DNA from: Methylocystis bryophila
Lineage (GTDB): Bacteria; Pseudomonadota; Alphaproteobacteria; Rhizobiales; Beijerinckiaceae
Direction of reading: 5' to 3'
Assembly (NCBI RefSeq): GCF_027925445.1
Contig: NZ_AP027149.1
Location: forward strand, 1,550,001-1,614,000
Length of the DNA: 64,000 nucleotides
Below are positions 17,467 through 26,416 of this stretch, one piece after another. Made by a program: the position numbers and the translations under genes. Every line of letters begins with the position of its first letter. Positions within the stretch are counted from its first letter, which is position 1. Below the pieces are notes generated by a model. The model saw only the letters and a program-made list of their open reading frames with translations, was not told where the DNA came from and did no database searches.

Positions 17467-17604
17467 CTATTTCTTGTCGTGGTCCTGGGCTTTGAGCTTT
17501 TCTACCGTAGCCCAGAGCCCTCCCGCCGCGACGGGCGCCGCAGCGCATTTATCTTTCTTCGGCTTTTTCGCCTCGCGATTGCCCCGGCGTTGGTTCTTGG
17601 ACAT
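17467..17604 (-). CDS. 45-residue Lys/Arg-rich small protein
   Basis: A short gene read directly from the sequence: it begins MSKNQRRGNREAKKPKK, continues with an Ala-rich middle and ends KAQDHDKK before TAG. The basic N-terminus (MSKNQRRGNREAKKPK) is a pattern I recognise from small conserved proteobacterial proteins of unknown role, probably nucleic-acid binding. It lies between a cold-shock gene (98 bp) and the 83-residue hypothetical (66 bp), all leftward, so it may be co-transcribed with the cold-shock gene. Confidence 0.7.
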   Translation of the reverse strand: MSKNQRRGNREAKKPKKDKCAAAPVAAGGLWATVEKLKAQDHDKK

Positions 17605-17701
17605 GTTCAGTCACCGTCTTCTTGTGAGGGAAGGGAGAGGCGATCGAACGCCGCCGCTCCGTCCCGCTCTTGCGGGCAAAGGCTCGCTCAGTCGAAGGCG
17701 A

Positions 17702-17914
17702 TTAATTCTGAAGTTGCAGCTGCTCCGCGGAAAATTTTCCGGTGCGACGATCGGGGAGCACTTCGTATCCGATCTTTTGGCCTTCAGCGAGGCTGCGAAT
17801 TCCAGCGCGCTCGATCGCGCTGATGTGGACGAAGACGTCTTGACCACCGTCTTCAGGCTGAATGAAGCCAAAGCCCTTGGTTGCGTTGAACCACTTAACG
17901 ACGCCGATTTGCAT
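17702..17914 (-). CDS. Cold-shock protein (CspA family), second copy
   Basis: A 70-residue cold-shock domain starting [19 protein letters not shown], with RNP1 KGFGFI and RNP2 VFVHI. AAAGGA sits about 8 nt before the ATG. It is a paralog of the protein encoded at 13881-14090. Its leader (minus strand, to the right) is AT-rich, holds a perfect 7-bp hairpin and a candidate promoter TTGAAT-N18-TAATAT around 18065-18095. Confidence 0.93.
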   Translation of the reverse strand: MQIGVVKWFNATKGFGFIQPEDGGQDVFVHISAIERAGIRSLAEGQKIGYEVLPDRRTGKFSAEQLQLQN

Positions 17915-17941
17915 GGGATGTCCTTTCCAGACACGCCCTCG

Positions 17942-17961
17942 CGACGGCTACATCGCCGTCG
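17942..17961 (-). promoter_or_regulatory. Perfect RNA hairpin in second cold-shock leader
   Basis: cgacggc (17942-17948), six loop bases and gccgtcg (17955-17961) form a perfect 7-bp GC-rich stem 27 nt upstream of the ATG at 17914. The position mirrors the hairpin 33 nt upstream of the other cold-shock gene, though the sequences differ. Confidence 0.55.
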
Positions 17962-18122
17962 AGAGAAATCGAAGTTCTGGAGAGGAAGTTACAAGCCGAC
18001 GCGCCGGAGCGAGAGAGAGAGCAAGATCGTCTGGCCGAAACCCGATTGTATTAACATAGAGATATTATTGAGAATAACAAGTGTGATTCAAAAAGCATTT
18101 CAATTGGCGCAGGTTTCGTCCA

Positions 18123-18326
18123 TCAGCTAGCGACGACGAGCGACGCCAGTAAGAACAATTTCTCTTGACGGCTCAGCCGCGCCTCGGTGACATCCAAGGA
18201 TGGTTCAGCCTTAGATGCATATTCCCGGCGATCGGCGAATGCGCATTGAGCACGAAGCTCTCCGCCTGTTTCGTCCAGAGCGTGCAAATGAATTCGCGAG
18301 GCGTGAGGCGCTTTGAGCGTCTTCAC
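18123..18326 (-). CDS. Possible small hypothetical protein
   Basis: A 67-residue frame from GTG to TGA with balanced, protein-like composition (starts MKTLKAPHASRIHLHALDE, ends LFLLASLVVAS). No family is recognised and the ribosome-binding site is weak. It could be noncoding. Confidence 0.3.
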   Translation of the reverse strand: MKTLKAPHASRIHLHALDETGGELRAQCAFADRREYASKAEPSLDVTEARLSRQEKLFLLASLVVAS

Positions 18327-18537
18327 CTGGCGCCTAAAATGTTATGCGGCGATGATAGCCCGCGAAATGCCTCCGCAACTCGGTGTGCGTTTTGCGAAAG
18401 TAGCATTTGACCGTCACGTCCTGGATTGCGCGGTTCATTCGCTGGTCCAATCATCAACCGGTGCTCGATCTCGTTGCGGGCGCGTGCGAACTCTCGAAGG
18501 CGGCCGGGCCTGCAGTTCGCGAAACCCTATGCGCCGT

Positions 18538-19335
18538 TCATGGGGCTTGGGGCCTCTCGGACGCCATCAGCTCTTGGTGGGCCAGAGGCAAGAGGCGCGC
18601 GAGGCGCGTGGCCCAGCTTTTCTGCCCCATTTCATCGGCAATCAGATCTTGACGAATTTCGACCTCGACGTGAAGCAGCCCGCGCCGCTCGCCATGAACC
18701 GGGATTGAGTAATCCGTGGCATCGCTCACGCTATACGGCTGATTGTCGCCGACGAGGAGCTCTTCGCGTCGTAGCAGCGTCATGAGGACTTTGGCGAAAC
18801 GCGGATCGCGGTTATAAAGAAGGCCTGCCTGCCAGGCACGCGCTACGCCCAGATATACCGGCGTGAAGCTGTGCAACGCGACCAACACGGTCCGACGGCC
18901 TTCGCTTAGCCTGCGGTCGAGCTCGGCCGCGATGCGATCATGGTAAGGCCAGAAGATTTCGCGTTCCCGCACCGTTCTCTGGCTCTCGCTCAAGCCGATG
19001 TTTCCGGGTATGCGCGTAAGTTCGCTCACCTCCGGAATCGATGCGGCCGATCCGGGCGCGCGGTTGCAGTCGATCACCAACCGCGAATAATTCTGCTGCA
19101 CGAGGGTGGCGTCGAGCGTGTCCGCGACCAGGTGAGCCACTGCGGCGGCGCCGATGTCCCATGCAATGTGACGCTCGCAATCGGCCTCCGAGACACCGAG
19201 ACGGTCGAGCGCACGCGGCACAGAATTGCCTGCATGATCGACGAGGATGAAGAATGGCGACGAACCGAATTCGTTGCGCAATGTGGCGGCCGCCGGCTCG
19301 TCGGTCGCGAGTAGCTTGTTCAGAGTCTTATTCAT
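18538..19335 (-). CDS. N-formylglutamate amidohydrolase family protein
   Basis: A 265-residue metallohydrolase-like protein of the FGase family. Visible motifs are ILVDHAGNSVPRAL, HIAWDIGA, the RLVIDCNR segment and ALHSFTPVYLG, which carry the usual zinc-binding His/Glu/Asp positions. The biochemical role could be N-formylglutamate hydrolysis in histidine degradation, but no hut genes are near. Many FGase homologs in Rhizobiales have unknown substrates. Length is normal. Confidence 0.85.
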   Translation of the reverse strand: MNKTLNKLLATDEPAAATLRNEFGSSPFFILVDHAGNSVPRALDRLGVSEADCERHIAWDIGAAAVAHLVADTLDATLVQQNYSRLVIDCNRAPGSAASIPEVSELTRIPGNIGLSESQRTVREREIFWPYHDRIAAELDRRLSEGRRTVLVALHSFTPVYLGVARAWQAGLLYNRDPRFAKVLMTLLRREELLVGDNQPYSVSDATDYSIPVHGERRGLLHVEVEIRQDLIADEMGQKSWATRLARLLPLAHQELMASERPQAP

Positions 19336-19678
19336 CGATTCCCGAACGCTTTATGGGCGGTTGCAGAGTGAGAACACGCCCAGTGGCCAGTGACGCGCTG
19401 GCCGTTGCCGTGGGCGCAACCTCGGGTTCGCGATGGGCATTCTAACTGTCAGCGGGCATCGCTTCACCACCAGGAACGAAAGAATTTTGAGCGCGTCGTG
19501 GCCGTCGATGATCTCGGGAGCCCATTCCGCAGCAAGAGCCGGCAGCGAAAGCGCGTCCGATCCCTCTCCATGAAAGTCGGGTTTACGTGAGACGCGAGAA
19601 TGACGGCGGCGCTTGCTCTCAGGGTTTTTGGCGATATCTGTTCGGTCGCGTCGGACTTTGGAAGCAAGAGAGGTTTGG
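19336..19678. other. Intergenic stretch between divergent genes
   Basis: The 343-bp gap between the FGase-family gene and the transglutaminase-like gene shows no domain-bearing frame. It should contain both divergent promoters; I could not pick a convincing one. Confidence 0.4.
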
Positions 19679-20506
19679 ATGAAAATTCGCGCTGGCTATC
19701 AGATCTCTTACGACTGTCCTCAGCCAACCCCTATGCTTCTTACATTGAGCATCCATCCGTCCCGCATCGCGGATCTGCTGACTCCCGACTACGTGAGCAT
19801 GGATCCGCCGATCCCCGCGAACACCTATCACGACGGCTTCGGCAATTTTTGCCATGTGATCCGGGCGCCCGTGGGCCGGCTTACCCTGTCGTCGGACTTT
19901 TTGATGCGGGATCCGGGCGAGCCGGACGCAGTGGACCCGGGGGCGCAGCAGCACGAATTGGGAGAGTTGCCGGTGGAGGCGCTGGTCTATCTACTCGGTA
20001 GCCGCTACTGCGAGACTGATCGCCTGTCGGAAACGGCGTGGTCGCTATTTGGCAAGGTTCGGAAGGGCTGGCCGTTGGTGCAGGAGATCTGCGACTACGT
20101 GCACAATCGCGTCAGTTTCGGCTATGAACATGCGAGTCCGACGAAAACCGCTTGGGATGTTCACAACGAGCGACGAGGCGTCTGCCGCGACTTTGCCCAT
20201 CTCGCCATCACGCTCTGCCGCTGCATGAACATTCCGGCGCGTTATTGCACCGGATATCTCGGAGATATTGGCGTGCCGATTGACCCGAACCCAATGGATT
20301 TCAGCGGCTGGTTCGAAGCCTATCTCGGCGAGCGCTGGTACACGTTTGACGCCCGTCATAACAAGCCGCGTATCGGCCGCATCCTGATGGCGCGCGGCCG
20401 CGACGCCACGGACGTCGCGTTGGTGACGACGTTCGGCCCTTGCACGCTTGCGGGCTTCAAAGTGATCTCAGAGGAGGTCGCGCCAGCCCCATCGAGCGCC
20501 GCCTGA
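19679..20506 (+). CDS. Transglutaminase-like cysteine protease family protein
   Basis: A 275-residue protein with AGAGAGG before the ATG. The nucleophile motif is GVCRDFAHLAITLC (Cys169), followed by NIPARYCTGYLGDIG and WFEAYLGERWYTFDARHNKPRIGR. Asp224 of the triad is clear. At the position where the classical fold has His (before Trp-Phe-Glu), this protein has Ser-Gly (DFSGWFEAYL); this seems typical of the bacterial subfamily, so His227 or another residue may serve. It may be an amidase or protease acting on protein or peptide. The 3' end abuts an integrase remnant. Confidence 0.85.
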   Translation: MKIRAGYQISYDCPQPTPMLLTLSIHPSRIADLLTPDYVSMDPPIPANTYHDGFGNFCHVIRAPVGRLTLSSDFLMRDPGEPDAVDPGAQQHELGELPVEALVYLLGSRYCETDRLSETAWSLFGKVRKGWPLVQEICDYVHNRVSFGYEHASPTKTAWDVHNERRGVCRDFAHLAITLCRCMNIPARYCTGYLGDIGVPIDPNPMDFSGWFEAYLGERWYTFDARHNKPRIGRILMARGRDATDVALVTTFGPCTLAGFKVISEEVAPAPSSAA

Positions 20507-20508
20507 CT

Positions 20509-20640
20509 CCTGGTCTCTCCCTTCTCGCGCTCGTCGATCCAGACCTCGGCGGCCCTGCGGCGGTCGAAGATCTTGGACTCCCGGTGGATTTTCCCTTTGT
20601 TCCGGCGCATGATCTGCGCCAGATCGCCGATCGTCCCGTC
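20509..20640 (-). pseudogene. Remnant of a tyrosine integrase N-terminal domain
   Basis: Forty-four codons on the minus strand read DGTIGDLAQIMRRNKGKIHR then ESKIFDRRRAAEVWIDEREK. This matches the arm-binding N-terminal domain of phage-type integrases (…G-x-x-x-A-x-I…K-x-H-x-ESK-x-F…R-x-AAE-x-W). A possible original ATG-Gly lies just upstream but one base out of frame. On the other side the frame runs into the end of the transglutaminase gene, so the catalytic domain is gone. It sits 141 bp upstream of dusA, a known insertion target of integrative elements. Confidence 0.6.
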
Positions 20641-20781
20641 CCATGATGCAGCCCCGCACAACATGAGCAAAATTTGCACGACATTGTTGTGCATGGGCAG
20701 CGGAAATAGTCGAAAACGGGCGATAACGAGAGTAAATCGGAAGCGTCGTGGAGCGCAGAAGACATTGATGTAAAAAGGAAA

Positions 20782-21798
20782 ATGATCAGAAACAGTGACA
20801 TGCGGTTTTCCGTGGCGCCCATGATGGACTGGACGGATCGTCATTGCCGCTATCTGCACCGGCTGATGACGCGCCGCGCGAGGCTTTACACGGAGATGCT
20901 GACGACGGGCGCCGTGATCTTTGGCGATCGCGAGCGGCTGCTCGGCTTCGATCCTTTTGAGCGCCCGCTCGCGTTGCAGCTCGGCGGCTCAAAGCCTTCG
21001 GATCTCGCGCAGGCGTCCGTCATCGCCGCAGGCTTCGACTATGACGAGATCAATCTCAACGTCGGTTGCCCGTCCGACCGCGTCCAGGAGGGTGCTTTCG
21101 GCGCCTGTCTGATGCTGCGCCCGACGCTCGTCGCCGACTGCGTGCGCGCGATGAAGGACGCCGTTAGTCTTCCGGTCACGGTCAAATGCCGGATCGGCGT
21201 CGATGATCAGGACCCCGAGACGGCGCTCTTTGCACTGGCTGAGCAGGTGGTTGCGGCCGGCGCCGACGCGCTGATCGTGCATGCGCGCAAGGCCTGGCTG
21301 AAAGGTCTGTCGCCAAAAGAGAATCGCGACAGGCCGCCGCTCGATTACGCGCTTGTGCATCGATTGAAGCGCGCCTTCCCGCACACGCCCATCGCCATCA
21401 ACGGTGGGATTGCGACGCTCGCGGCGATGAAGGCGCAGCTGAGCGCGGTCGACGGCGTGATGGTGGGTCGCGCCGCCTATCAGGATCCGGAGCTGCTGCT
21501 CGCCGTCGATCCGGAGCTGTTCGGGGAGGAAGCGCCTTTCGCGGACGCCTTCGAGGCGATCGAGGCCTATTACCCCTATCTCGAACGCCAGTTGGCGCAA
21601 GGCGAGCGGCTCTCGGCCATGACGCGGCACATGCTGGGCTTTTTCGCGGGCCGCCCCGGCGCGCGCCGCTACCGCCAGCGCCTGACGCTCGAAGCCGTGC
21701 AGAAGGGCGCGGATCTCGCGCTGTTGCGCGGCGCGGTCGAGGAGCTGCGTGGATCGGCGGGGAATGCGGAGCCAACGCTGGCGGGAGCTGCATGGTAA
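20782..21798 (+). CDS. dusA: tRNA-dihydrouridine synthase A
   Basis: A 338-residue flavoenzyme that reduces uridines 20/20a in the D-loop of tRNA. The N-terminus has VAPMMDWTDRHCRYLHR and the active site NLNVGCPSDRVQEGAFGACL with catalytic Cys96 three residues after Asn93. IVHARKAWLKGLSPKENR and INGGIATLAAM bind FMN and tRNA. AAGGA precedes the ATG closely. Length matches the DusA subfamily. The 5' end of dusA is a known integration hotspot; an integrase remnant lies just upstream, but this gene is intact. Confidence 0.93.
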   Translation: MIRNSDMRFSVAPMMDWTDRHCRYLHRLMTRRARLYTEMLTTGAVIFGDRERLLGFDPFERPLALQLGGSKPSDLAQASVIAAGFDYDEINLNVGCPSDRVQEGAFGACLMLRPTLVADCVRAMKDAVSLPVTVKCRIGVDDQDPETALFALAEQVVAAGADALIVHARKAWLKGLSPKENRDRPPLDYALVHRLKRAFPHTPIAINGGIATLAAMKAQLSAVDGVMVGRAAYQDPELLLAVDPELFGEEAPFADAFEAIEAYYPYLERQLAQGERLSAMTRHMLGFFAGRPGARRYRQRLTLEAVQKGADLALLRGAVEELRGSAGNAEPTLAGAAW

Positions 21799-21867
21799 AC
21801 CCCTGGCGCAGCTCCGGCTCACTGTGCAGAACGACGATTTGAGCGGCTTCGACGTCGGCGCTCGTCG

Positions 21868-22644
21868 TTACCCCGCGCTCAGCGCGAGAAGCGCCGCGAT
21901 CTCGGCCGCCTGCTGGGCGGCGCCGAGCACGTCGCCGGTGTAGCCGCCGATCTGGCGCCCTGCGAGCCGCGCGACGAGGACAGCGGCGAGACAAGCGGCG
22001 AGATCCGCGGCGAGAACTTGACCGAGAGATGCCCCAAAAAGCGCCGGCGCGAGCGACAGGAGGGCTGCGAGCGCCGCGCCCTGCGCCAAGGCGCGGGAGG
22101 AGGGGCGCGGCATGGCGGCGCCGGCGCCTTCCGGGCGCGCCGGCGACAGCGCCAGCAGCGGCGCAAGCCCCGCCATGCGCGACAATGCGCCCGTCGCGAT
22201 CATCGCAGCCACGGCGAGGAGCGTCGAGCGCTCGGCGAGCGCCGAGAGCGGGGAGACGCGCAGCAAGAGCGACAGGCCGAGTGCAATCCCGCCATAGGCG
22301 CCGAGCCGGCTGTCGCGCATGATCTCGAGCTTGCGCGTGCGAGTCACGCCCCCGCCAAAACCGTCGGCGACATCGGCGAGACCGTCCTCGTGCAGTCCGC
22401 CGGTGACGGCGACGAGCGCGGCGACGCCGATCGTCGCCGCGACGAGCGGCGAAAGGCCCAGAGCCCGGGAAAGCGCCAGAGCCAAAGCGCCGATCACGCC
22501 GATCGCCCCGCCGGCGAGCGGCAGCGTACGTAGCGCTTCGGCAAAGCGTGACATCTCGACATGCCGCGGGCCTCCCCAATCGAGTCGGCTATAGAAACGC
22601 AGGCAGAGGCCCCAATCGCGCGGCCAGGCGGGAAGGCTTTTCAT
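21868..22644 (-). CDS. cobS: Adenosylcobinamide-GDP ribazoletransferase (cobalamin synthase)
   Basis: A 258-residue polytopic membrane protein for the last step of the nucleotide loop assembly of cobalamin. The signature is GGLHEDGLADVADGFGGG (about residues 83-100), followed by KLEIMRDSRLGAYGG. Several Ala/Leu-rich membrane segments fill the C-terminal half. No other cob gene adjoins it. It is transcribed leftward toward dusA, 69 bp away. Confidence 0.93.
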   Translation of the reverse strand: MKSLPAWPRDWGLCLRFYSRLDWGGPRHVEMSRFAEALRTLPLAGGAIGVIGALALALSRALGLSPLVAATIGVAALVAVTGGLHEDGLADVADGFGGGVTRTRKLEIMRDSRLGAYGGIALGLSLLLRVSPLSALAERSTLLAVAAMIATGALSRMAGLAPLLALSPARPEGAGAAMPRPSSRALAQGAALAALLSLAPALFGASLGQVLAADLAACLAAVLVARLAGRQIGGYTGDVLGAAQQAAEIAALLALSAG

Positions 22645-22666
22645 TTCGGCAGTCTAGTGAGAAGGG

Positions 22667-23209
22667 TCAAAGATCGAAATCCGAGCAGGAGGATCTTGTG
22701 CGCAACTCACCCTCGTAATCGCGCTTTCCGAGCGGCACGCCCCGCGAGCGTAGAATGGCGTATGCGGTGACGGCGTGGAAATGGAAGTGAGGCAGCGAGA
22801 AGGAGAGTATGAAGGTTTCCGACGTGAAGGCAAGGCTCCTTGGGCCGATCTGAAGGTCCAAGTCCCTGCCGGCCCAGCTATTGACTTCATCGGGAGTGAG
22901 ATTCTCCAGCGCCGTTTTCGCCTTAACCACCATAGTCTGCAGCTCGGCAAAGGAAACCGATCCGACCAAGGCTGGAGGGGTGAAGGCGCCGGTCTTCAGC
23001 GCCTCCACCCCCCATACGGAATGGTGGCACGCCGCTTCGATCTGAAAATGAAACGGCGCCATGTCGTCAAACAGGCGGGTATTCACGAACTTATCGGGAT
23101 CCATGCGAGTCTCCGCGAAATGCGCGGCCGCGCGGCCGAGGAAGCCTTCGATGGACCTCACGGTTTGCAAGAAGGTGGGCACGCTGAGGTCATAGAGTGA
23201 CGTCGGCAT
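22667..23209 (-). CDS. DUF1993 family protein
   Basis: A 180-residue protein starting MPTSLYDLSVPTF, with FLQTVRSIEGFL, then ETRMDPDKFVNTRLFDDMAPF, and the SLPHFHFHAVTAYAILRSRGV motif near the C-terminus. These are the hallmarks of DUF1993, a four-helix DinB-like fold of unknown function. His residues (HFHFH, HH) suggest metal binding. GGGAGA precedes the ATG. It is leftward, 22 bp before cobS, so possibly co-transcribed. Confidence 0.85.
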   Translation of the reverse strand: MPTSLYDLSVPTFLQTVRSIEGFLGRAAAHFAETRMDPDKFVNTRLFDDMAPFHFQIEAACHHSVWGVEALKTGAFTPPALVGSVSFAELQTMVVKAKTALENLTPDEVNSWAGRDLDLQIGPRSLAFTSETFILSFSLPHFHFHAVTAYAILRSRGVPLGKRDYEGELRTRSSCSDFDL

Positions 23210-23298
23210 CTGTTCTCCCGGGGTGCAGGTTGCGGCGCCGCAGCAATTGATCTAACTAGTTTCCCTTAGAAAAAACTGGCTGGCGAACGAGGGGAGCC

Positions 23299-23712
23299 AT
23301 GATCGAGGCCGAACGGGGCGACCTCGCGGAGAGACGTCCGCTCTCGCCGCATCTGACCGTCTACAAGATGGCGCTGACGATGGCCATGTCGATGGCGCAT
23401 CGCATCACCGGCGCTGCGCTCTATATCGGCGTTGCGCTGCTCGCGGCTTATTTCGCGGGCCTCGCCGCTGGCCCCGCCGCCTATCCGGCCGTTTCCTGGA
23501 TCGTCGACGGCGTGACCGGGAAGATCATTTTGATCGGTTTCGTCTGGGCGCTCTACCACCATCTCCTCGGCGGGGTGCGCCATGCCCTATGGGATCGGGG
23601 CCTTTTGATGGGCCCTGTCGCCCGGGAGGCGGTGACGCAGGCGACGCTCGTCGGCGGCATGGCGCTCACAGCGCTGACCTTTTATCTCGTGACCCTCGTG
23701 CGTCTCTTCTGA
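23299..23712 (+). CDS. sdhC: Succinate dehydrogenase cytochrome b556 subunit
   Basis: A 137-residue membrane anchor of complex II with three membrane helices. The N-terminal RPLSPHLTVYKM and MSMAHRITGAAL are family signatures, and His in YHHLLGGVRHALWD is the probable haem b ligand. It heads sdhC-sdhD-sdhA (22 bp to sdhD). Start at ATG 23299, preceded by GGGG-rich AGGGGAGCC. Confidence 0.93.
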   Translation: MIEAERGDLAERRPLSPHLTVYKMALTMAMSMAHRITGAALYIGVALLAAYFAGLAAGPAAYPAVSWIVDGVTGKIILIGFVWALYHHLLGGVRHALWDRGLLMGPVAREAVTQATLVGGMALTALTFYLVTLVRLF

Positions 23713-23733
23713 GCCTTTTCGGAGCCCTTCGCC

Positions 23734-24132
23734 ATGACCTCGCGAACGCCCTTCATCAGCGGCCGAACCGGACCCGGCTCGGCTTTCGTCTCCGACCGGT
23801 CCGGCTCGTCGCACGATCGCTTCATGCGGCGGTCGGCGTGGATCATGGCGCCGCTCAGCATCGCCGTCGCCGCCCTTCTGGCCTCGGTCGCCGCCAATCC
23901 GTCCTATGCGGAGGCGCGGGCCATCCTCGGGCAGCCGGCCGCGGCCATCGTGCTCATCGCCTTCGGCCTCGTCGGGACAGCGCATGCCTATGTCGGCGCG
24001 GAGTCGATCATCATCGACTATGTCCATGACGCGCAAAAAAAAGCGCTGGCCCTCTCCGCCAATAAGATCGCCGCGATCCTCATGGCGGGGGTTTGGACGG
24101 TGGCGATCGGCGTGATCGCCGCGCCGCGCTGA
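23734..24132 (+). CDS. sdhD: Succinate dehydrogenase hydrophobic anchor subunit
   Basis: A 132-residue protein with three hydrophobic helices (about 35-52, 60-83, 105-128). The motif GTAHAYVGAESIIIDYVHD supplies the usual haem/quinone-side residues. The N-terminus before residue 30 is long and polar. It is the second gene of the sdh cluster. Confidence 0.88.
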   Translation: MTSRTPFISGRTGPGSAFVSDRSGSSHDRFMRRSAWIMAPLSIAVAALLASVAANPSYAEARAILGQPAAAIVLIAFGLVGTAHAYVGAESIIIDYVHDAQKKALALSANKIAAILMAGVWTVAIGVIAAPR

Positions 24133-24137
24133 CCTTA

Positions 24138-24247
24138 AGCGCGCTTTCCGCTCGAACGGAAGGGTTCGAGCGATAAGAAATCGCGCCTGAGCTTTCGATT
24201 TGGAGCGTGTCCTTTCCGATCGTGCGATCGCAAAGGACGCGCTCTAG
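24138..24247. repeat. Dispersed palindromic repeat between sdhD and sdhA
   Basis: Two modules: a gctcgaacgg / gttcgagcgataag half and a long inverted repeat at 24203-24244 (gagcgtgtccttt ... aaaggacgcgctc around a cgatcg palindrome). It fills most of the 149-bp gap inside the sdh cluster and could form a strong hairpin in the transcript. Confidence 0.7.
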
Positions 24248-24281
24248 GACCTTCAAGCTTTCGAAAACGGGCAGAACCTTT

Positions 24282-26117
24282 ATGGCGGGACCGAACGGAG
24301 CCTCAGCGCGTTTTGGCCTTAATGGCCGAAGCTACGAGATCATCGACCATTCCTTCGACGTCGTCATCGTCGGCGCGGGCGGCTCGGGCTTACGCGCGCT
24401 TGTCGGCTGCGCGGAGGCGGGCCTCAAGACCGCTTGCGTGACCAAGGTCTTTCCGACGCGCTCGCACACGGTCGCAGCCCAAGGCGGCGTCGCCGCGGCG
24501 CTCGGCAACATGGGGCCGGACGATTGGAAATGGCACATGTACGACACGGTCAAGGGCTCCGACTGGCTCGGGGACCAGGACGCGATCGAATATATGTGCC
24601 GCAACGCCCCGCAGGCCGTCTACGAGCTCGAGCATTGGGGCGTGCCCTTCTCGCGCACCGCCGAGGGCCGCATCTATCAGCGCCCTTTCGGCGGCATGAC
24701 CACCGATTTCGGCAAGGGCCCGCCGGCCCAACGCACCTGCGCCGCCGCCGACCGCACCGGCCATGCGATGCTGCACACGCTTTACGGGCAGGCGCTCAAG
24801 CACGGCGCGGAATTCTTCGTCGAGTTTTTCGCGCTCGACTTGTTGATGGACCTGCAAGGCCGTTGCCGTGGCGTGATCTGCCTCAAGCTCGACGATGGAA
24901 CGATCCATCGCTTTCGCGCCGGCCTCACCGTGCTCGCGACCGGCGGCTATGGCCGCGCCTATTTTTCGGCGACCTCGGCGCACACCTGCACCGGCGACGG
25001 CAACGCCATGGCGCTACGCGCTGGCTTGCCGCTGCAGGACATGGAGTTCGTGCAGTTCCACCCCACCGGCATTTATGGCGCGGGCTGCCTCATCACGGAG
25101 GGGGCGCGCGGCGAGGGCGGATATCTCACGAATAGCGAGGGCGAGCGCTTCATGGAGCGTTACGCGCCTTCCGTGAAGGATCTCGCGCCCCGCGACATGG
25201 TCTCGCGCGCGATCACGGTCGAGGTGCGCGAGGGTCGCGGCGTCGGCAAGCGCAAGGATCACGCGTATCTGCACCTCGAGCATTTGGATCCGGCGATCCT
25301 GCACGAGCGGCTGCCGGGCATCTCGGAGTCCGCGCGCATCTTCGCGGGCGTCGACGTGACGCGCGAGCCGATTCCGATCATTCCGACCGTCCATTACAAC
25401 ATGGGCGGCATCCCGACGAATTATCACGGCGAGGTTTTGACGAAGAAAGGTCGGGACTCCGACGCCGTCGTCCCCGGACTCATGGCGCTCGGAGAGGCCG
25501 CCTGCGTCTCCGTCCATGGCGCAAACCGTCTCGGCTCCAACTCCTTGATCGACCTGGTCGTATTCGGCCGCGCCGCCGCGCACCGGGCCGCTCAGCTGGT
25601 GAAGCCCGGCGAGACCTTGCCCGAGCTGCCGGCGGACGCGGGCGAGGCCGCGCTCGCGCGACTCGACTCTCTCCGCTTCGCCAAGGGCGAGGCGTCCACG
25701 GCCGAGCTTCGCGAAAAAATGCAGCGTGCGATGCAGTCGCATTGCGCGGTCTATCGCACCGGCGAGGTCCTCGCCGAGGGCGCGGCTCAGATCGACGCGA
25801 TCTGGCGGGAGAGCGAGGATATCAAAACGAGCGACCGTTCGCTCATTTGGAATTCCGATCTCGTGGAGACGCTCGAGTTCGCCAATCTCATCGAGCAGGC
25901 CGCGGTGACGATACATTCAGCGCTGAGCCGCAAAGAGTCTCGCGGCGCCCATGCGCGCGAGGACTTCCCCGAGCGCGACGACAAGAAGTGGATGAAGCAC
26001 ACGCTCGCATCTATCGACGCGCAGAAGAAGACTGTCCGCCTCGACGACCGTCCCGTGCACAGATACACGATGACGAAGGACGTGGCCTATATTGAGCCAA
26101 AGGCGAGGGTGTATTAG
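24282..26117 (+). CDS. sdhA: Succinate dehydrogenase flavoprotein subunit
   Basis: A 611-residue FAD enzyme oxidising succinate to fumarate. It has the FAD-binding [16 protein letters not shown] and the flavinylated His in [32 protein letters not shown], then the [16 protein letters not shown] C-terminal flavin motif ([16 protein letters not shown]) follow. The ATG at 24282 is used because the family begins shortly before [14 protein letters not shown]; an upstream start would lie inside the palindromic repeat. sdhB, normally next, is not in this window; a coiled-coil gene follows instead. Confidence 0.95.
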   Translation: MAGPNGASARFGLNGRSYEIIDHSFDVVIVGAGGSGLRALVGCAEAGLKTACVTKVFPTRSHTVAAQGGVAAALGNMGPDDWKWHMYDTVKGSDWLGDQDAIEYMCRNAPQAVYELEHWGVPFSRTAEGRIYQRPFGGMTTDFGKGPPAQRTCAAADRTGHAMLHTLYGQALKHGAEFFVEFFALDLLMDLQGRCRGVICLKLDDGTIHRFRAGLTVLATGGYGRAYFSATSAHTCTGDGNAMALRAGLPLQDMEFVQFHPTGIYGAGCLITEGARGEGGYLTNSEGERFMERYAPSVKDLAPRDMVSRAITVEVREGRGVGKRKDHAYLHLEHLDPAILHERLPGISESARIFAGVDVTREPIPIIPTVHYNMGGIPTNYHGEVLTKKGRDSDAVVPGLMALGEAACVSVHGANRLGSNSLIDLVVFGRAAAHRAAQLVKPGETLPELPADAGEAALARLDSLRFAKGEASTAELREKMQRAMQSHCAVYRTGEVLAEGAAQIDAIWRESEDIKTSDRSLIWNSDLVETLEFANLIEQAAVTIHSALSRKESRGAHAREDFPERDDKKWMKHTLASIDAQKKTVRLDDRPVHRYTMTKDVAYIEPKARVY

Positions 26118-26162
26118 ACCGCCGCCGAGGCGTCTGACGGCGTTGTCATTGGATCGAAAAAG

Positions 26163-26408
26163 ATGACCACGGAACCTGAAAACCTGACATTGCGGGCTCT
26201 TCGCCAAGTCGACGCCAAGCTCGACGCGCTTTTGGAGCGTTCCCTCGAGATGACCGGTAGGCTGGCTTCGCTCGAAGATCATCTCGTGCGAGCCCAGGGC
26301 GAAGTCTCTGCAGTCCGGGCGGATTTCGTGCGCGTTGAGCATAGGCTCGATCGCTTCGACGAGAGGCTGCTGCCCATCGAGCGACGGTTGGATTTAATCC
26401 AGGTCTAG
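26163..26408 (+). CDS. Small coiled-coil protein
   Basis: An 81-residue protein that is nearly all heptad-like helix (LRQVDAKLDALLERSLEM, then LASLEDHLVRAQGEVSAV). No domain beyond a coiled coil. Such small helical proteins are common in Rhizobiales and have no assigned function. It follows sdhA by 45 bp and ends 8 bp before the next gene, so the three may be co-transcribed. Confidence 0.65.
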   Translation: MTTEPENLTLRALRQVDAKLDALLERSLEMTGRLASLEDHLVRAQGEVSAVRADFVRVEHRLDRFDERLLPIERRLDLIQV

Positions 26409-26416
26409 CGGCGGCG

